Source: Planctomycetota bacterium (lineage in GTDB: Bacteria > Planctomycetota > Phycisphaerae > Phycisphaerales > SM1A02). Taken from it: DNA of 6,412 bases. The notes below the pieces were generated by a model. That model made no database searches, was not told the origin of the DNA, and saw only the letters and a list, made by a program, of their open reading frames with translations. Shown piece after piece: positions 5,201-6,412 of the stretch. Where the stretch lies: positions 1-6,412 of the forward strand of contig JAPUKX010000029.1 in NCBI GenBank assembly GCA_027295435.1. Reading direction: 5' to 3'. Numbering within the stretch: the stretch's first letter is position 1; every line of letters begins with the position of its first letter. The position numbers were made by a program, and so were the translations under genes.

Positions 5201-6412
5201 ATGACGACAGTGACCGGCGTCTCGGGAAGGGGCCTATTTACCAACCGCACTGATGAGGTCTTGGCCCAACTCAAGGATACCGGGCAGCTCAAGGTGCTTC
5301 AGACCATTGAAGGGCCGATGGATGCCACGGTGAAACTCCGCGGGTACGGCGACGTCGCGTGCTTCTGCTCCAACAACTATCTCGGCCTCGCCAACCATCC
5401 CGAGGTCAAGCGTGCCGCGATCGAAGGCATCGAGAAGTACGGGGCTGGCACCGCGTCGGTCCGTTTCATTTGCGGAACGTTCGAGCCGCACGAGAGGCTC
5501 GAACGGACGATCGCCAAGTTCCTCGGCGTGGAGGCGGCGTACAGCTTCGTCTCGTGCTGGACCGCCGCCGAGGCGCTCTTCCCCACACTCTGCGAGCCGG
5601 GCGACATCATCATCTCCGATGAGCTCAACCACGCCTGCATCATCGACAGCATGCGGCTGGCCGTGGGCATCAAGAAGGGCGTGCACCGCACTGTCTTCAA
5701 ACATAGTGATATAGGCGCGGCGCGCGAGGCATTGGACAAAGCACGCAACAACCCCGAGGTCAGCGGCGCCATGTGGGTCGTCACGGACGGCGTGTTCTCC
5801 ATGGAGGGTGATATCGCGAAGCTCCCTGAACTGCGAAAGCTATGCGACGAGTTCAACGCCCTGCTGGTGGTCGACGACTCGCACGGCACGGGCGTGATGG
5901 GACCCACCGGCCGGGGCACGCACGAGCACCACGGCATGCCCGGCGACGCAATCGATTTCTATGCGGGGACACTTGGCAAGGCTCTCGGCGGCGGGGCGGG
6001 CGGGTACCTGGCCGGGGCCAGGCGCGGCATTGACATCATCATCCAGCGTGGCCGGCCGACGCTGTTTTCCAACGCCCTGCCCATCACCATCGCCTGCTCA
6101 GCCAATAAGGCGATCGAGATCCTGATGCGCGAGCCGCAGCGCGTCGCGAAACTGCGCGAGAACGTTGCCTATGCACGCGAAGGCATTGCCGCCGTCGGGT
6201 TTGAAGTGCTCGAATCGCCCACCGCGATCTGCCCGATCATCGTCGGCGACACCGCCAAGGCGATCTCGATGAGCAAGCGCTTGCTGGAAAGGGGCGTCTT
6301 CGTCATCGGCTTCGGCTACCCCGTCGTGCCGGAGGGCACCGCCCGCCTGCGGGTGCAGATCTCCGCGGCGCATGAGAAGGAGCATCTCGATCAGCTCATA
6401 GCGTGTTTGGAG
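5201..6412 (+). CDS. kbl: Glycine C-acetyltransferase (2-amino-3-ketobutyrate CoA ligase), 3' end cut by the window
   Basis: This PLP-dependent alpha-oxoamine synthase should split 2-amino-3-ketobutyrate with CoA into glycine and acetyl-CoA in the cytoplasm. The frame is open for 404 codons from the ATG to the window end. E. coli Kbl has 398 residues, so only a few codons should be missing. Visible motifs are CSNNYLGLANHPEV (56-69), YGAGTASVRFICGT (80-93), SDELNHACIIDSMRL (139-153, His144), TDGVFSMEGD (195-204), VVDDSHGTGVMG (223-234, Asp225 and His228 at the cofactor), and TLGKALGGGAGG (257-268), where Lys260 should hold PLP. ARLRVQISAAH at 381-391 is the substrate-carboxylate region. VRFICGT and the neighbouring threonine dehydrogenase favour Kbl over BioF, HemA or serine palmitoyltransferase relatives. 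The upstream gggcctatt-free leader is short: its promoter must lie within the opposing transposase gene, or transcripts must read through from the dehydrogenase. The ribosome site is weak (ggcgag, 9 bases before the ATG). Confidence 0.92.
   Translation, partial: MTTVTGVSGRGLFTNRTDEVLAQLKDTGQLKVLQTIEGPMDATVKLRGYGDVACFCSNNYLGLANHPEVKRAAIEGIEKYGAGTASVRFICGTFEPHERLERTIAKFLGVEAAYSFVSCWTAAEALFPTLCEPGDIIISDELNHACIIDSMRLAVGIKKGVHRTVFKHSDIGAAREALDKARNNPEVSGAMWVVTDGVFSMEGDIAKLPELRKLCDEFNALLVVDDSHGTGVMGPTGRGTHEHHGMPGDAIDFYAGTLGKALGGGAGGYLAGARRGIDIIIQRGRPTLFSNALPITIACSANKAIEILMREPQRVAKLRENVAYAREGIAAVGFEVLESPTAICPIIVGDTAKAISMSKRLLERGVFVIGFGYPVVPEGTARLRVQISAAHEKEHLDQLIACLE

Noticed and set aside
5234..5937. 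Two overlapping minus-strand frames opposite the glycine C-acetyltransferase
   Set aside because: They are antisense shadows of a strongly conserved PLP enzyme.
1..6412. CRISPR array, tRNA or rRNA genes
   Set aside because: No regularly spaced repeats and no tRNA- or rRNA-like sequence were seen on either strand.

Overview
The window looks like a G+C-rich fragment from a member of the Planctomycetota, perhaps a Phycisphaerae-like lineage. The evidence is a predicted secreted protein ending in two EF-hand/dockerin-like repeats of the 'D-G-C-V-D-A-F-D-L-G-x-L-L-x-x-W' type, a second decayed tail ending in 'DLLSLLANWGPC', and a polyprenyl-phosphate-type glycosyltransferase next to a lipid A biosynthesis N-terminal domain protein. 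This placement is inferred from protein style; no rRNA or marker gene is present.

Layout. Bases 1-187 hold what looks like the frameshifted 3' end of a dockerin-tailed protein gene. Bases 188-458 have no recognisable gene. Bases 459-1550 (+) encode a signal-peptide-bearing protein with an unrecognised N-terminal domain, a Cys-rich 'CGNGxxEPGEDC' module and two dockerin-like repeats. Bases 1657-1988 (-) hold the remains of a membrane-anchored GGDEF diguanylate cyclase: one transmembrane segment and the last part of the GGDEF domain, in different frames with the catalytic core missing. Bases 2110-3326 (-) are a two-gene operon with a 4-base overlap: a family 2 glycosyltransferase followed by a small three-helix membrane protein of the lipid A biosynthesis N-terminal (LABN) family.

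The right half is a threonine-catabolism locus: a short-chain (SDR-type) L-threonine 3-dehydrogenase at 3479-4573 (+) and a glycine C-acetyltransferase (2-amino-3-ketobutyrate CoA ligase) from 5201 to beyond the window end (+). Together they would convert L-threonine plus NAD+ and CoA to glycine and acetyl-CoA. A transposase of the IS200-like/REP-associated tyrosine (RAYT) type lies antisense between them (4542-5180, -). It overlaps the dehydrogenase 3' end by 32 bases and starts about 20 bases from the acetyltransferase start. A perfect 24-base palindrome lies inside the transposase gene.

I see no clearly new system. The points most worth following up are the transposase wedged into the threonine pair, the palindrome in it, the collapsed diguanylate cyclase, and the architecture of the secreted protein.
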